Source: Archangium lansingense
GTDB taxonomy: Bacteria; Myxococcota; Myxococcia; Myxococcales; Myxococcaceae
DNA length: 64,000 nucleotides
Direction of reading: 5' to 3'
NCBI RefSeq assembly: GCF_026626635.1
Contig: NZ_JAPNKA010000001.1
Coordinates: 13,208,001 to 13,272,000 of the forward strand
Under the pieces are notes generated by a model. The model was not told the DNA's origin and ran no database searches. It saw nothing but the letters and a program-made list of their open reading frames with translations. Below are positions 32,982-41,615 of this stretch, one piece after another (position 1 is the first letter of the stretch; each line of letters opens with the position of its first letter). The translations under genes were made by a program, and so were the position numbers.

Positions 32982-34385
32982 TCAGACGATGGCGGCCAGC
33001 GGCTCGGGCCCGGCGTCGAGCACCTCGCGCAGCCGCCGCAGGCCCCGCTCCAACTGAGCGCGCGTGCGCGGCGAGCCGATGCACACCCGCACCGCTGGAG
33101 GCACCGGCCCCGTCCCCGTGGTGAACAGCTCCGCCGACGTCACCGACACCCCGTTGCGCCGCGCCTGCGCCACGAACTCCTCGCTGCGCCGGCCCTCCGG
33201 CAGCCCCAGCCACAAGTGGTAGAGCGGGGCCATCGCCGCCTTCGGCAGCTCGCGCCCGAGCACCGCCCTCATCAACGCCAGCCGCTCGCCCACCTCCTGC
33301 CGCTGGCGCACCACCAGCTCGTCCGCCGTGCCGTCCTCCACCCAGCGCGCCAACACCTCCGCCATCAGCGGCGTCGTCATCAGCGAGGCCAGCCCCACCT
33401 CCTCCGCCAGCCGCTCGCCCCGCGCCCGCGCCGGCGCCACCAGGTAGCCAATCCGCAGCCCCGGCGTGAGCAGCTTGGACACCCCGGCGATGAAGTAGCT
33501 GGACTCCGGCAGGAAGGTGGACAGCGGCGGCGGCCGCGTCTCCGGCAGCAGCCCGTACGAGTCGTCCTCCAGCACCAGCACCCCGTACTTGCGCGCCACC
33601 TCCGCGATCCGCTGGCGCCGCTCCGCCGGCTGCACCGCCCCCGTCGGGTTGTGGCACGTGGGCTGGGTGTAGAGCAGCTTCGCCCCCACCCGGCACGCCG
33701 CCTCGAAGGACTCGGGCACCAGCCCCTGCGCGTCCATGGCCACGCCCTGCAGCCGCAACTGGAAGCGCCGCGCCAGCACCTTCACCCCCGGGTAGGTGAG
33801 CGCCTCGGTGACGAGCGTGTCGCCCGGCTTGGTGAGCGCCGCCATCGCCACCTCCATGGCGTGCTGTCCACCCGCGCACACCACCACCTGCTCCGGCCTC
33901 GCCTGCAGTCCGAAGCGCGCGGCCCACGCCGCCCCCGCGACGCGGTGCGCCGTGGTGCCCGCGGCCGGTTGGTAGGCCAGCAGCTCCGCCAGCCTCGGAG
34001 TCCGCCCCAGCTCCTCCAGCGAACGGCGCAGCGCCTGGCTGGCCGGGTCCCCCTCAGGGGTGGCGGGAGCGTTGATGCCCAGCTCCACCGGCGCGTCGTC
34101 GCGCTCCAGGTCCACCGGCTTGGGCATATGCGCGGCCACCTCGCGGTCCCTCACGTATGTGCCGCGCCCCACCTCCCCGCTCACCAGGCCCCGCTTCATC
34201 GCCTCCGCGTAGGCCCGCGTCACCGTCCCCACCGTGACGCCCACCCGCTCGGCCAGTTCCCGGTGCGTGGGCAGTCGGGTGCCGGGCGCTAGACGCCCCG
34301 CGTCAATGTCTTCCGCGAGCGCATCCGCGATGGCCCTGTACAGCGGCCCGTTGCGTCCCCGGAGCTCCGGCATCCAACTTGTCAT
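32982..34385 (-). CDS. MocR-type transcriptional regulator (GntR helix-turn-helix plus aminotransferase domain)
   Basis: This is a 467-residue two-domain regulator. Residues about 15-80 are a GntR winged helix (APGTRLPTHRELAERVGVTVGTVTRAYAEA). Residues 110-460 are a fold-type I aminotransferase domain with the PLP lysine in IAGVSKLLTPGLRIGYL and the Asn/Pro segment LYTQPTCHNPTG. MocR proteins bind PLP or an amine adduct and usually control a divergent gene, which here is ilvE. The ATG sits inside one arm of a 13-bp inverted repeat, so the protein probably also represses itself. Confidence 0.92.
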   Translation of the reverse strand: MTSWMPELRGRNGPLYRAIADALAEDIDAGRLAPGTRLPTHRELAERVGVTVGTVTRAYAEAMKRGLVSGEVGRGTYVRDREVAAHMPKPVDLERDDAPVELGINAPATPEGDPASQALRRSLEELGRTPRLAELLAYQPAAGTTAHRVAGAAWAARFGLQARPEQVVVCAGGQHAMEVAMAALTKPGDTLVTEALTYPGVKVLARRFQLRLQGVAMDAQGLVPESFEAACRVGAKLLYTQPTCHNPTGAVQPAERRQRIAEVARKYGVLVLEDDSYGLLPETRPPPLSTFLPESSYFIAGVSKLLTPGLRIGYLVAPARARGERLAEEVGLASLMTTPLMAEVLARWVEDGTADELVVRQRQEVGERLALMRAVLGRELPKAAMAPLYHLWLGLPEGRRSEEFVAQARRNGVSVTSAELFTTGTGPVPPAVRVCIGSPRTRAQLERGLRRLREVLDAGPEPLAAIV

Positions 34386-34464
34386 GGTGACAATCGATAC
34401 ACTTGACGGAGTAGAGCTGCCCACGTAACTGATTGTCTCGATTCCACCTGGGATTGTCACCATG
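34383..34464. promoter_or_regulatory. MocR operators and ilvE promoter
   Basis: CATGGTGACAATC (34383-34395) and GATTGTCACCATG (34452-34464) form an exact 13-bp inverted repeat. A third GATTGTC (34431-34437) is direct to the last one at 21-bp spacing, two helical turns. A plus-strand promoter TTGACG (34403-34408), 17 bp, TAACTG (34426-34431) puts the start of transcription between the operator copies, so binding could block or bend it. This is typical of MocR sites, which use repeated boxes. Confidence 0.65.
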
Positions 34465-34547
34465 ATTCCAGGGGAAGCGCGAGCCACTGGGGCAGCCCGA
34501 GCCCTGGACGGAAGGTAGCCCGTCCCCTCAGCACGAGGAGTCGAAGC

Positions 34548-35615
34548 ATGTTGCCCATCGAGGTCCAGCGCGCCCCCACCCTGAAGACCAAGCCCTCTTC
34601 CGAGGGGCTCGGCTTCGGCAAGTACTTCACCGACCACATGTTCCGGATGGACTACGCCCCGGACCGCGGTTGGCACCAGGCGCGGATTCTGCCGCATGGG
34701 CCGATGGGGCTGGACCCCGGCGCGGCGGTGCTGCACTACGCGCAGGCGGTGTTCGACGGCTCGAAGGTGTTCCGCGGCAAGGACGGGCAGCTGCGCGCCT
34801 TCCGGATAACGGACCACTGCAAGCGGCTGCACGCGAGCGCCGAGCGGCTGGCCATGGCGCCGGTGCCGCCCGAGCTGGCGCGCGAGGCCATCGAGGCGCT
34901 GGTGCGAGTGGAGGCTGACTGGGTACCGAGCGGCCCGGGCACGGCGCTGTACGTGCGGCCGACGCTGATCGCCTCGGAGGCGTTCCTCGGGGTGCGGCCG
35001 GCGGACAAGTACATCTTCTTCGTCATCCTCAGCCCGGTGGGCAGCTACTTCGCGGGCGGTGCCGAGCCGGTGCGCATCTGGGTGGAGCAGCAGCACACGC
35101 GCGCGGCGCCCGGTGGACTGGGTGGCGCGAAGGCGGCGGCCAACTACGCGGCGGGCCTGCAGGCCTCGGTGGAGGCCAAGAAGCGCGGCTACGCGCAGGT
35201 GCTGTGGCTGGACGCGCTCGAGCACCGGTACATCGAGGAGGTGGGCACGATGAACCTCTTCGTGCGCATCGGGGATGAGCTCATCACCCCGCCGCTGGAC
35301 GGCACGTTCCTGCCGGGCATCACCCGAGAGAGCGTGCTGACGCTGCTGCGCGACTGGGGCATGAAGGTGAGCGAGCGCAAGCTGTCCATCGACGAGCTGC
35401 GCGAGGCGCACCAGAAGGGCGAGCTGCGCGAGGTGTTCGGCACGGGCACGGCGGCGGTGATCTCGCCGGTGGGCGCGCTGGGCTTCCAGGAGGGCCAGCT
35501 GGTGATCGGCGACGGCAAGGTGGGCGAGGTGTCCAAGCGCCTGTACGACACCGTCACCGGCATCCAGTACGGCACGCAGCCGGACCGTCACGGCTGGATG
35601 ACGATCATCAAGTAG
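34548..35615 (+). CDS. ilvE: Branched-chain amino acid aminotransferase
   Basis: The 355-residue fold-type IV PLP enzyme matches the group II branched-chain aminotransferases. The PLP lysine lies in GGLGGAKAAANYAAGLQ, the FDGSKVFRGKDG and YVRPTLIASEAFLGV segments line the active site, and EEVGTMNLFV is the conserved glutamate region. It interconverts Leu, Ile and Val with their keto acids. GAGGAG lies seven bases before the ATG. It is divergent from the MocR regulator, which probably controls it. A terminator follows. Downstream acyl-CoA genes fit valine/isoleucine breakdown. Confidence 0.94.
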   Translation: MLPIEVQRAPTLKTKPSSEGLGFGKYFTDHMFRMDYAPDRGWHQARILPHGPMGLDPGAAVLHYAQAVFDGSKVFRGKDGQLRAFRITDHCKRLHASAERLAMAPVPPELAREAIEALVRVEADWVPSGPGTALYVRPTLIASEAFLGVRPADKYIFFVILSPVGSYFAGGAEPVRIWVEQQHTRAAPGGLGGAKAAANYAAGLQASVEAKKRGYAQVLWLDALEHRYIEEVGTMNLFVRIGDELITPPLDGTFLPGITRESVLTLLRDWGMKVSERKLSIDELREAHQKGELREVFGTGTAAVISPVGALGFQEGQLVIGDGKVGEVSKRLYDTVTGIQYGTQPDRHGWMTIIK

Positions 35616-35637
35616 TCAGGGGTCCGAAGTGTGGTGT

Positions 35638-35672
35638 GGACCCGGGGAGGCGAGTGCCCCCGGGTCCTTTTC
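35638..35672 (+). terminator. Rho-independent terminator after ilvE
   Basis: A 10-bp stem GGACCCGGGG with CCCCGGGTCC, a 10-nt loop and TTTT directly after, 22 bp past the stop codon. Confidence 0.88.
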
Positions 35673-35712
35673 CGAGGTACGAGGTAGAGACTCCCACGCG
35701 AGAGGTCTCCCG

Positions 35713-36147
35713 ATGGAACCGAGGAATCCCGAGTACGCCCAGCAGGTCGAGGAGCTCTTCCGCCAGGCGGCGTTCGTGATGGACGTGGGCTACGAGCTGG
35801 TCAGCGTGAAGCCCGGACGGGTGGAGACGCGGCTGGTGGTGAAGCCCCGGCACCTGCAGCAGAACGGTGTCATCCACATGGGCGTGCAGGCGACGATGGC
35901 GGACCACACGGGAGGCTCGGCGGCGGGCACGCTGATCTCCGCGGAGCAGATGGTGCTCACCACGGGCTTCACCATGAACCTGCTGCAGGCGGCGGTGGGC
36001 GAGGAGCTGCGGTGCGTCGCCCAGGTGCTGCGCGCCGGGCGCACGCTGTCGGTGGTGGAGTCGGAGGTGTTCGCCGTGACTCGGGGCGAGGAGAAGCTCG
36101 TCTCGAAGGCCACGGTGACGCTGGCGGTGCTGGCCCGCCAGCGCTGA
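35713..36147 (+). CDS. Hotdog-fold thioesterase (PaaI-like)
   Basis: The 144-residue protein is a single hotdog domain. The characteristic loop QNGVIHMGVQATMADHTGG corresponds to the HGG-A-x-x-D segment of PaaI-type thioesterases, with Asp as the likely catalytic acid. The substrate is probably an acyl-CoA. It lies behind ilvE and 45 bp before the hydrolase gene on the same strand, consistent with acyl-CoA turnover in branched-chain amino acid breakdown. Confidence 0.87.
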   Translation: MEPRNPEYAQQVEELFRQAAFVMDVGYELVSVKPGRVETRLVVKPRHLQQNGVIHMGVQATMADHTGGSAAGTLISAEQMVLTTGFTMNLLQAAVGEELRCVAQVLRAGRTLSVVESEVFAVTRGEEKLVSKATVTLAVLARQR

Positions 36148-36191
36148 GCGCCCCGGGGACGCGCCGCGCGGGTTCTGCTATGGCGCGCGGT

Positions 36192-37256
36192 ATGACCACG
36201 GATGTGCTGCTGGAGACGCGCGGGCCGGTGGGCCTGGTGACGCTCAACCGACCGAAGGCGCTCAACGCGCTCGACCTGGGGATGATTCGCGCGCTGCACC
36301 CGGCGCTCGAGGCCTGGGCGAGGGACCCCGCGGTGAAGGCGGTGGTGATTCGCGGTGCCGGTGGCCGGGCCTTCTGCGCCGGAGGGGACGTGCGCGCCGT
36401 GGCCCTGTCGATGGGCACGCCCAACCCGGAGCCGCTCTCGCGTGCATTCTTCTACGAGGAGTACCGGCTCAACCACCTCATCCACCATTTTCCCAAGCCG
36501 TACGTGGCGCTCGTGGACGGCATCAGCATGGGCGGAGGGCTCGGGCTGTCCGCGCACGGCTCACACCGCGTCGTCACCGAGCGGCTCGTCCTGGCCATGC
36601 CGGAGACAGCCATTGGACTGTTCCCCGACGTGGGTGGCGGCTGGTTCCTCCCGCGCTTCCCAGGCGAGGCGGGCACGTACCTGGGCCTCACCGGGATGCG
36701 GTGCAATGCCGCGGATGCGCTGTGGCTCGGGTACGGCACACAGCATGTGCCGCACGACCAGCTGGAGGCCGTGGTGGAGGCGCTCGCGGCGGCGGATTGG
36801 AGCTCGGGGGATGCGCGCGCGGTGGCCACGCGGGTGTTGAATGGCTTTGCCACCGAGCCCGGCCCCTCGCCCCTGAAGGCGCATGCGGAGGCCATCGACC
36901 GGTGCTTCGCGAAGGACAGCGTGGAGGAGATTCTGGCGGCGCTGGAGGCCGAGGGCTCGCCGTGGGCGAACGAGACGCGCGCCACGCTGGGTCGCATGTC
37001 CCCCACGAGCCTGAAGGTGACGCTGCGCCAGCTTCGGCTGTGCTGGGGGCGGCCCTATGACGAGGTCGTCACCGTGGAGTACCGGCTGAGCCAGCACGTC
37101 ACCGCGCTGCCGGACTTCCGCGAGGGCATCCGCGCAGTGCTGGTGGACAAGGACAACCGGCCCACGTGGAACCCGCCCACGCTCGCCGAGGTACGTGACG
37201 CGAACGTGGAGGCGTGCTTCGCACCGCTCGGAGAGAGGGACCTGGTGGTGCCGTAG
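36192..37256 (+). CDS. 3-hydroxyisobutyryl-CoA hydrolase-like enoyl-CoA hydratase family protein
   Basis: The 354-residue protein starts MTTDVLLETRG; a second ATG four codons upstream is possible. The crotonase fold shows GGRAFCAGGDVRAVA (oxyanion loop), GISMGGGLGLSAHG and PETAIGLFPDVGGGWFLPR. The Glu/Asp pair in the latter two motifs is diagnostic of 3-hydroxyisobutyryl-CoA hydrolases rather than hydratases, and the longer C-terminus also fits. Its role would be in valine degradation. Same strand and close spacing to the thioesterase. Confidence 0.9.
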   Translation: MTTDVLLETRGPVGLVTLNRPKALNALDLGMIRALHPALEAWARDPAVKAVVIRGAGGRAFCAGGDVRAVALSMGTPNPEPLSRAFFYEEYRLNHLIHHFPKPYVALVDGISMGGGLGLSAHGSHRVVTERLVLAMPETAIGLFPDVGGGWFLPRFPGEAGTYLGLTGMRCNAADALWLGYGTQHVPHDQLEAVVEALAAADWSSGDARAVATRVLNGFATEPGPSPLKAHAEAIDRCFAKDSVEEILAALEAEGSPWANETRATLGRMSPTSLKVTLRQLRLCWGRPYDEVVTVEYRLSQHVTALPDFREGIRAVLVDKDNRPTWNPPTLAEVRDANVEACFAPLGERDLVVP

Positions 37257-37281
37257 CGGGCCGCTGGGAAAGGGACCTGCG

Positions 37282-37675
37282 TCAGGGCTTCCTGGCGAGC
37301 AGGTCTCGTAGGCTCTCTGGGACCATGCCACCGCGTAGCTGCTGGGTCTCGACCGCGGTTCGAATGCCCTTCAGCGTCGCTAGCGACTCGAGGAACGGAA
37401 TGGCCTCGGTCCACATGAACTCCGCAATGAGAGCTTCACGTTTCTCCGGGCTCATGGCCGTGTCCACGAAGTTCAACGCTTGCTCCAGCGCCTTGGCCTT
37501 CTCGGTCCGTAGGCTTGGCGCTCACACGGAAGTCAGTTGAAGGCTTCACTATCTCGACATGCTCGCCATCCGCGAAACGGGGCGAGCATCCCGCTTGAAG
37601 GCCCCACCAAGAAAGCATCGCGCAGGACGGGCCATATGATGGACCAGAACTCAACCAGATTCCGGTGCCAGCCAC
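37282..37675 (-). pseudogene. Frameshifted small gene
   Basis: Two overlapping frames each look partly coding. The downstream frame ends with LNFVDTAMSPEKREALIAEF to SLRDLLARKP. The upstream frame contains CSPRFADGEHVEIVKPSTDF. The switch would fall around 37500-37520, where the downstream frame is stopped by a TGA. One frameshift would join them into about 130 residues. No family recognised. A genuine short protein of 64 residues starting at TTG (37476) is the alternative. Confidence 0.35.
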
Positions 37676-38346
37676 TCGAACCCCTCAATTTCGGGAAGGG
37701 CCTTCGCCAACCCTTCTTCAAGCAAGCTCTCCACTGGAAAGGCATTTCCACTTCTTATGATATTGCCTATGTGAGGTGTCTTGAAGACCCTCTTCTTTCG
37801 CACCTTGGCCGCTTCGGTGGCGCCGTAGAGATCGCCAAGTTTCTGAAAGAACTTTTCAAAACAAGCGTCTGAGTATCCCTGAATCCAAACAGACGCCTCC
37901 GTGGCCTCTTGCAGGTCATGAACCGCCTTGGCCATCCCCTCCAACATCTCTGTGAAAAGAGGATTGTCTCCCTTGCCCTTCTTCTTCTTCAATCCCTCAA
38001 CGTCGTCACTGCAAATGGGCGTCTTCTCCAGGAACAAGACCTCGTCTCTCAAACAGCGCACGTCATGAGCGAGAACGAGGCGGGTCCAGGAACCGCTTGA
38101 CCCTTCGGGGTGGAAGTACCGGCCCATCCACAGCCCAGCCTCGTTGCGGTCTCCGCGTTCCTTCTTCCCGGGATTGTGACCGACAACAATCCACTTGATC
38201 CGGAACTTCTCCTTCGCATCGCGAAACCGGTCCAGGTCCTTGTTCCAGACAATCTCAATTTCGGGGTGTTTCTGACGCGACTCCCCCGTCCACCGATTGA
38301 AGTCCGCGTACAACTTATCCAAGAGTTCATGCAGAGGATTCGCCAC
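37651..38346 (-). CDS. Hypothetical protein with uracil-DNA-glycosylase-like motifs
   Basis: The 231-residue soluble protein shows a motif WIVVGHNPGKKERGD (compare the GxNPG loop of UDG-like folds), LEKTPICS, and a late KTPHIGNI with a conserved His. These are suggestive only. The base composition is clearly lower in GC than flanking genes (many AAG, GAA, TTC with A/T third positions), so it was probably acquired by transfer. It overlaps the start of the frameshifted small gene by 25 bases. Confidence 0.5.
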   Translation of the reverse strand: MANPLHELLDKLYADFNRWTGESRQKHPEIEIVWNKDLDRFRDAKEKFRIKWIVVGHNPGKKERGDRNEAGLWMGRYFHPEGSSGSWTRLVLAHDVRCLRDEVLFLEKTPICSDDVEGLKKKKGKGDNPLFTEMLEGMAKAVHDLQEATEASVWIQGYSDACFEKFFQKLGDLYGATEAAKVRKKRVFKTPHIGNIIRSGNAFPVESLLEEGLAKALPEIEGFEWLAPESG

Positions 38347-38438
38347 TCAAAGTTCTCCAGGCTGCTCACTGACAGTGGAAGTCAGTCGTAAGATAGGCGA
38401 CACGCGGGGACGCGGTCGCGCGGATTGAACAGGCACCC

Positions 38439-40391
38439 TCACCCCGCCCCTCTCCCGGAGGGAGAGGGAATGGCGCGCAGCTTCGCGTCCAGTTGCTCCA
38501 CCAGCACGGTCTCGCGCTCCGCTCCCGTGGGCACTCCCCGGTAGCGCGCCTCGCGGTAGTGCGCGAGGAACTCCGCCGCCACCTCCGCCACCTCGTCCCC
38601 CTTCGCCGCGCGCAGCCTCGACAGTAGCTCGTCGTCCGTCTCCGAGGGCTTCGGCACCAGGCCCGCCCTCTTCTTGAGCGTCTTGAGGTAGCGCGCGTAC
38701 ACCGCCGCCAGCCGCACGTCCCTCGTCCCCATCGCCTCGCGCTGCTCTTTCTTCCGCTCGCCCTTCTTCCCCACGCGCAGCCGCCACAGCAGCACCCCCG
38801 CTGCCAGCACTCCGAACACCGGCGAGCCCACCAACGCCTTCGCCTGCGCCAACGGCTGGTAGCGCAGCCCCGCCCCCACCTCGCGCAGGAACGTCCCCAC
38901 CGCCCCCACCATGTTCCCGAAGAAGCCCTTCTTCTCCTGCGTCAGCCCGAGCGCATCGTCCCGGCTCCTCCACGGCGTTGGATCAAACGCCACGAAGCGC
39001 CCCTCGTCCGCGAGGAACACCTCCACCCAGGCGTGTGCGTCCCGCTCGCGCACCAGCGTGGCCCCCGTGAGCGGATTGTTGTCCTCCGGTGCGAAGCCCC
39101 CCACCACCCGCGCAGGCACGTCCACCGTGCGCAGCAGCGCCGCCATCGCGCTCGCGAAGTACGTGCAGTACGCCGCTCGCTTCTCCCGCACCATCACCGC
39201 CAGCGGGCTCCCCTCTCCCCTCAGGTCCACGTACAGCGAGTACTCGAAGTGGTCGTGGAAGTACGCCTCCAGCGCCCGAGCCTTCTCGCGCGGCGTGCTC
39301 GCCTTCCGCGTCAGCTCCTCCGCCAGCGGGCGCAGCTCCTCGCGCAGCTCCTCCGGCAATGCGGTGAGTCCGTCCCCGGGGGCCTCCTCCGGCAGCAGGT
39401 GCTCCTGCTCGCCCGTGCGCAGCGCCAGCGTGGTGCCCTCCAGCTCCTCCGCCTTCAACACCCAGCCGCCCCGCACCTCCGGCCGCACGCCCTCCACCGC
39501 TCGCGTCCCCGCCGGCGCCGGCAGCCACGCCCCCAGAGGCGATAGCACCGTCAGTGCCAGCGTCCGCTCCTTCTCCGCCCCTGCCGAGGGCAACTCCAGC
39601 CGCTGCTCCGCCAGCTCCTTCGACGTCGTCCACCGCGAGCCGTCGAATACGTCGAACACCCGCGTCCTCAGTCGCGCGGGCGCCGCACCGGAGAGCACCA
39701 GCAGCGGGCGCTCGGAGCCTCGTGGCTTGCGCTCCAGGCTGCGCAGGTCCACCTGAGACTGGAACTCCGAGCCAGCGCCGGCATTGGTGCCGCTCGTCAT
39801 CCGGTACACCGCGTCCATCAGCACGCCCTCGCTGGCCCAGATGGTCCGCGTCAGCCCCAGCGACAGTCCCAGCACCAGCACCACGAAGACGCCGAAGCCC
39901 ACCGCGGCCCGCGGGCCCGTGCGCCCCAGCCCTCCCTCGAGGAAGGCCACCAGCAGCACGCTCAGCACCAGCCCGCCCAGCACCCACCCCACCGCCTGCA
40001 TCTCCCGCACGCGCATGCTCAGCGCCACCAGCAGGCACGCATACGTCCACGCGAAGTACCGGTTGCGCCCCAGCGCGCACAGCACGGAGAGCCCCACCAG
40101 CGCTCCGCACAGCGGGCCGAAGATGTTGGGTGGAAAGGGCGCCGTCGGCGGCTCGCTCACCCAGAGCATCCCCGCCCCCGCCGCGACCCCCACCGCTCCC
40201 GCGATGAGCAGCCGCGCTGGTGAGTAGGACACCCGCACGCCCGACACTCCCGCCCACACGAGCCCCACCATCACCGGCGCGCACAACAGCCACCGCCCGT
40301 GCGCCACCGCGTGCACCACCAGCGCCGCGAAGACTGGCAACAGCTCGACGAGCCGGCCGTACCGGGAGACGTTGTCCGAGGGCTCGCTCAT
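38439..40391 (-). CDS. Transglutaminase-like membrane protein (DUF3488/TgpA type)
   Basis: The 650-residue protein has five or six membrane helices in residues 12-182 (DUF3488-like), then an exterior transglutaminase-like domain with catalytic Cys409 (AAYCTYFASAMAALL), His453 (DAHAWVEVFL) and Asp470 (FDPTPW). A helix follows near 537-555, then a cytoplasmic DUF4129-like tail. This is the TgpA arrangement, usually with MoxR and DUF58 genes as here. The last residues (PSPSGRGAG) are encoded by a dispersed palindromic repeat, so the natural stop was probably replaced or extended by it. The start overlaps the DUF58 stop (ATGA). Confidence 0.9.
   Translation of the reverse strand: MSEPSDNVSRYGRLVELLPVFAALVVHAVAHGRWLLCAPVMVGLVWAGVSGVRVSYSPARLLIAGAVGVAAGAGMLWVSEPPTAPFPPNIFGPLCGALVGLSVLCALGRNRYFAWTYACLLVALSMRVREMQAVGWVLGGLVLSVLLVAFLEGGLGRTGPRAAVGFGVFVVLVLGLSLGLTRTIWASEGVLMDAVYRMTSGTNAGAGSEFQSQVDLRSLERKPRGSERPLLVLSGAAPARLRTRVFDVFDGSRWTTSKELAEQRLELPSAGAEKERTLALTVLSPLGAWLPAPAGTRAVEGVRPEVRGGWVLKAEELEGTTLALRTGEQEHLLPEEAPGDGLTALPEELREELRPLAEELTRKASTPREKARALEAYFHDHFEYSLYVDLRGEGSPLAVMVREKRAAYCTYFASAMAALLRTVDVPARVVGGFAPEDNNPLTGATLVRERDAHAWVEVFLADEGRFVAFDPTPWRSRDDALGLTQEKKGFFGNMVGAVGTFLREVGAGLRYQPLAQAKALVGSPVFGVLAAGVLLWRLRVGKKGERKKEQREAMGTRDVRLAAVYARYLKTLKKRAGLVPKPSETDDELLSRLRAAKGDEVAEVAAEFLAHYREARYRGVPTGAERETVLVEQLDAKLRAIPSPSGRGAG
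38448..38468. repeat. Palindromic repeat forming the end of the transglutaminase gene
   Basis: Nine-bp arms CCCTCTCCC and GGGAGAGGG with a three-base loop share their core with the repeat at 548-572. It lies inside coding sequence and encodes the last residues of the transglutaminase-like protein. Confidence 0.7.
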
Positions 40392-41599
40392 GACAGCTCC
40401 ACCACCTCTTCCGGCGCCAGGCCCACCGGCGCTCGGTCCGGCCTCACGGAGAGCACCCGCACCGCCACCCCGTGCGCCTTGAGCTTCTCCACCAGCGCCG
40501 CCCGCGAGGGCTCCCAGTCCATCACCACGAAGATGACCGCCGACAGCTGGCTCGCCTCGGGCAGCAGCGCCGCCTCCAGCGCCTCCAGGTTCAACCGCTC
40601 GCCCGACTCGATGGCCGCGAGGATTTCGAGGATGTGCTCGAAGTGCGCCAGCGCTCGCCCCGCCTGGAAGTGGAACACCTGCGGGCCGGCGGCGAACAGG
40701 TCGATGATGTACTCCTGGCGAGCCAGCACATCCGCCATGCCCGCGGCCAGCGAGAGCGCCTTCTCCAGCAGCGCATCCTCCTTCGTCGAGCGCGACTGCA
40801 CGTCCAGCACCATCGCCAGCCGGACGAAGAACTCCTCCTGGAACTCCTTCACCACCAGCCGGCCGGTGCGCGCGAAGGACGGCCAGTGGATGTCTCGCGT
40901 CCGGTCCCCGTCATGCCAGTCCCGAGTGCCGAAGAACTCCGTGGACTCGCCCACCTGCGAGGCCACCGAGATGCCTCCGGGCTGGTAGTTGCGCCCGTGC
41001 GGCACCTCCAGGGACTCGAGTGGGGTGAAGCGCGGGTAGACCAGCAGCCGGTCCTTCGTAGGCGAGCGCCTCGGGCTCTTCACCAGCGCCGAGGGGAAGA
41101 GGCTCGCGGCCTGGAGCGCCCCCAGCGCGTAGACACCACGCGTGGTGCACTTGAGGCGCAGCGTCACCTCCGTGCGCTCACCGGGAGCCAGGGAGTCGAT
41201 GATGGGGGGCTCGCCCACCGGCCGGAGCTCGGAAGGCAGCAGGCGCTCCTCGACCGCGATGTGACGCACGGTGCGCCGGCCCGTGTTCTCCACGCGCACG
41301 CGGTAGGTGAGCGTGTCTCCCGCGGACACCGGCGGCGGGAACAGGCGCGTGAGTGAGACGCGCGGGCGGAAGGGCAGACCCACCACGGCGGCCGCGGCCA
41401 GCGAGCACACAGCGAAGGAGAAGAAGAGGATGAGCGGTGCCACGAGCCCGCCCAGCAGCAGGAAGCCCGCCGCCAGCGCCGACCACAGCACCACGCGGCC
41501 CACGGGAGTGAGCAGCCCGTGGTACCGGTCCTGGAGGAAACGGATGAATCCGTGGTCCTCGGGCGGCATCAGGAAGGACCAGCGGCGACGGCGAGCCAT
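40388..41599 (-). CDS. DUF58 domain protein
   Basis: The 403-residue protein has two membrane helices (about 32-75), a beta-rich exterior segment, then the DUF58 signature STEFFGTRDWHDGDRTRDIHWPSFARTGRL followed by a von Willebrand A-like half (FVRLAMVLDVQSRSTKEDALL). The family always sits with MoxR ATPases and transglutaminases, forming a membrane-associated assembly of unknown target. It overlaps the downstream gene by four bases and is separated from MoxR by 16 bases. Confidence 0.92.
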   Translation of the reverse strand: MARRRRWSFLMPPEDHGFIRFLQDRYHGLLTPVGRVVLWSALAAGFLLLGGLVAPLILFFSFAVCSLAAAAVVGLPFRPRVSLTRLFPPPVSAGDTLTYRVRVENTGRRTVRHIAVEERLLPSELRPVGEPPIIDSLAPGERTEVTLRLKCTTRGVYALGALQAASLFPSALVKSPRRSPTKDRLLVYPRFTPLESLEVPHGRNYQPGGISVASQVGESTEFFGTRDWHDGDRTRDIHWPSFARTGRLVVKEFQEEFFVRLAMVLDVQSRSTKEDALLEKALSLAAGMADVLARQEYIIDLFAAGPQVFHFQAGRALAHFEHILEILAAIESGERLNLEALEAALLPEASQLSAVIFVVMDWEPSRAALVEKLKAHGVAVRVLSVRPDRAPVGLAPEEVVELS

Positions 41600-41615
41600 G
41601 CGCGGTCTCTCCTCC

